Source of the DNA: Pararhodobacter sp.
GTDB lineage: Bacteria; Pseudomonadota; Alphaproteobacteria; Rhodobacterales; Rhodobacteraceae
Assembly (NCBI GenBank): GCA_020832545.1
Contig: JAFIEK010000004.1
Location: 1-64,000, forward strand
Direction: 5' to 3'
DNA: 64,000 nucleotides
Shown here one piece after another: positions 62,279-64,000 of this stretch. A program made the translations under genes and the position numbers. The notes under the pieces were generated by a model. It had not been told where the DNA came from. It made no database searches and was given only the letters and a program-made list of their open reading frames with translations. Within the stretch, counting starts at the first letter, position 1. Each line of letters opens with the position of its first letter.

Positions 62279-62755
62279 TCAGCCGGCGTTCGGATCCTTC
62301 GCCACGGCGCGTATCTCCAACAATCCGCCGGGTACGATAAGCTCGCTGACACCTATCGCGGTCCAGGCAGGATACGGAGCGAGAATGAAGCGATCCCTGA
62401 CGCGCATGAAGGTTTCCATATGGCGGGATATCTCGACATGGTATGTCGTGATTTCCAGCAGATCCGACATGTCGGCACCGGCCGCGCGAAGAACCGCACG
62501 CAGTGCTTCAAAAGCCGTGCTGAACTGTGCTTCCGGGTCGCGTACGGCCATCAGCGCCGTCAAAGCATTCGATGCTTCAGAGGTTGTTGCTTTTGCTCCG
62601 GCCAGACCATCTTGGGCTGGCGGTTCGCCGTCCGGGCTGGTGCCGATGATCCCCGAACAGAATATCAGGCCATTTGCAACAACGGCTGGCGCGAAGTGCC
62701 AGTTGTCGTAAACGCCCTGTAGCGCAGGCGGGATAATGCGTTTCGGGGATGTCAT
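62279..62755 (-). CDS. RidA-family protein
   Basis: 158 residues. GGAGG seven bases before the ATG supports the start. The YjgF fold is shown by NGLIFCSGIIG, AFEALRAVLRAAGADMSDLLEITTYHV and a GLLEIRAVA end. RidA proteins scavenge enamines and imines or take part in amine catabolism. It is convergent with the CoA ligase gene and cooriented with the cupin gene upstream. Confidence 0.88.
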   Translation of the reverse strand: MTSPKRIIPPALQGVYDNWHFAPAVVANGLIFCSGIIGTSPDGEPPAQDGLAGAKATTSEASNALTALMAVRDPEAQFSTAFEALRAVLRAAGADMSDLLEITTYHVEISRHMETFMRVRDRFILAPYPAWTAIGVSELIVPGGLLEIRAVAKDPNAG

Positions 62756-62800
62756 CGGGCGACCTCCAGAGAAGCCAGAACAATTTTGGGATATGCCGTG

Positions 62801-63463
62801 CTAGTGCTGATCAATTGCAGTGTCGAGCCCGGTGCGATGCGACGGAATCGATATTCGAACCAGTGCAGCGCCTTCATTCGGTCCTGCTGAAATCACGTCG
62901 TGTTCTCCGCCAACGCGCCGCACGACATCAAAGCGCGTTAAAGGGCGGGCGCCCTGATCCAGACCATACCGCGCGGTGCCGTCCAGCAGGATGTCGAACT
63001 CATCAGCCGTTTCGTCCTGCGAAGGGGGCAAAGAGTCACCCGCCTTCAGATCAACACGACGGATGACGGCATTGGCCGTTTTCAGTATTTCATTGCGCAA
63101 ACCTTCAAGATCGCTGACTGAAATTCGAGGTTCCTCAGCAACCATCAGGTGTGGGCGCAGATACAGGTTCAAGACCAGGGCCTCTGACTGCCCGCCACCC
63201 TTTCCGCCGTGAAGAACACCGCCAGGTATGACATACAACTCCCCCGGGCCGAGGTGCCTTGGTCCGTCAGGGAAAACCATCGCCATTTGGCCATACAGGA
63301 TAATGCCTGCCTGCAACTCAGGGTGCTGGTGCTCTTCATAGCCCTCGCCGCCGGGCTGGTAGCGATGAAGTGCGACATGGCATGTCTCGTAGGAGACTTG
63401 CTTGCGCATATGGCCGGGGTGGCATTCAATCTCTTCGTAAAGCGACCATTGGATTGTGGACAT
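62801..63463 (-). CDS. Cupin-domain protein
   Basis: 220 residues. The first cupin carries YEEHQHPELQAGIILYG and the second motif PGELYVIPGGVLHGG, giving metal-ligand histidines and a glutamate. A second, degenerate cupin-like half follows (DEFDILLDGTARYGL, without histidines). AAGGCGCC precedes the start. Function unknown; dioxygenase or isomerase activity on a small acid is possible. Probably cotranscribed with the RidA gene 45 bp downstream. Confidence 0.85.
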   Translation of the reverse strand: MSTIQWSLYEEIECHPGHMRKQVSYETCHVALHRYQPGGEGYEEHQHPELQAGIILYGQMAMVFPDGPRHLGPGELYVIPGGVLHGGKGGGQSEALVLNLYLRPHLMVAEEPRISVSDLEGLRNEILKTANAVIRRVDLKAGDSLPPSQDETADEFDILLDGTARYGLDQGARPLTRFDVVRRVGGEHDVISAGPNEGAALVRISIPSHRTGLDTAIDQH

Positions 63464-63673
63464 TTCGGCGCCTTTTGGGGCCAGTACAGCCCGCTATTAT
63501 ATTGCAAATTCCTCGCCACAACACGGCAGTTCGTCGCGGGATTTAGGCAGAGATCCGGTCTCCATGCAAGTTGCCGTTGCCAAAGACGATGCCATCACCT
63601 TGGGACCAAGGCACATGATGTGAATTGGCCTCTGGCGGCTTCATGATCCGTCGGTCGTGATCACTCACAGATA

Positions 63674-64000
63674 TCATGCCGGAAATCTCTGCCGGGTGCG
63701 GTTGGCAAACCAGACCAGCGAAAGCATTACTGGCACCTCGACCAGCACGCCCACCACCGTCACCAGTGCCGCACCAGAGTTCAGACCAAACAGGCCGATC
63801 GCCACAGCAACCGCCAGCTCAAAGAAGTTCGATGTACCGATCAGCGCGCAAGGTGCCGCGACATTGTGCGGCACTTTCCACTTCCACGCCCAGAAATAAG
63901 CCAGGGCAAACATACCGTAAGACTGGATCAGGATCGGTGTCGCCAGCAGCAGGATCAGGAACGGATTGTCCAGAATGACATTCCCCTGAAACCCGAACAG
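63674..64000 (-). CDS. ACR3-type arsenite efflux permease, C-terminal part
   Basis: The frame runs off the right edge; 108 residues of the C-terminus are visible. The segments [17 protein letters not shown] and [20 protein letters not shown] are diagnostic of the ACR3 family, which exports arsenite across the inner membrane. Three helices are seen here. Companion ars genes, if any, lie outside the window. Confidence 0.9.
   Translation of the reverse strand: MFGFQGNVILDNPFLILLLATPILIQSYGMFALAYFWAWKWKVPHNVAAPCALIGTSNFFELAVAVAIGLFGLNSGAALVTVVGVLVEVPVMLSLVWFANRTRQRFPA

Overview
The window is a chromosomal segment of an alphaproteobacterium, most likely a marine or aquatic member of the Rhodobacterales (Roseobacter relatives). 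The reasons are the high-GC alphaproteobacterial gene style, the glnK-amtB, mlaA-mlaC and PrtD/HlyD gene types, the many ABC importers for nitrogenous solutes, and a G-rich intergenic repeat of the kind common in that group. Genus cannot be fixed from the sequence alone.

Region 1 (1-8487) is an accessory island ending at the 3' end of a tRNA-Arg(CCT) gene, a classic integration site. It holds an AT-richer pair of unrecognised genes (a 1345-residue protein and a 262-residue partner), a HipB-HipA toxin-antitoxin pair, a MobC/VirD1-type mobilisation protein without a visible relaxase, a strict 7-bp-periodic repeat array, and a replication-initiator-like gene. That gene carries three palindromes in its linker, an arrangement that recalls the lambda O gene and its internal origin.

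Region 2 (8488-33000) is mostly core-like: a LacI-type regulator, glnK-amtB ammonium uptake, a class A penicillin-binding protein, Mla lipid-transport components, a type I secretion ABC/HlyD pair, a RidA protein with a glycerophosphodiesterase, a Wza-type lipoprotein, fadD, a BASS-type transporter, an FAD dehydrogenase, a rhomboid-like protein lacking the serine motif, trpS, an MFS carrier, tRNA-Cys and a ProXWV-type betaine importer.

Region 3 (33500-51000) is a catabolic island. Four enzymes could form one route: a cyclic amidohydrolase, an isochorismatase-like amidase, an aconitase-family hydratase and a PEP-mutase/isocitrate-lyase-family lyase. Read in that order they could open a cyclic imide (for example a substituted maleimide), remove ammonia, hydrate the resulting maleate and cleave the malate product. 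Around them are a polyamine-type ABC importer, a class III aminotransferase, an aldehyde dehydrogenase, a GntR/UTRA regulator, a maleate-isomerase-like protein without the usual cysteines, an FAD monooxygenase, a MarR regulator and a remnant of an acetamidase/formamidase gene.

Region 4 (51000-62200) looks like a complete amide-utilisation locus: a cytoplasmic AmiC-like sensor, a flotillin-like protein, a urea/amide/branched-chain-type ABC importer, an ABC ATPase fused in one reading frame to an amidase-signature hydrolase, and an acyl-CoA ligase. Import, hydrolysis and CoA activation are therefore consecutive. The window closes with a second RidA protein, a cupin protein and the 3' part of an ACR3-type arsenite efflux gene.
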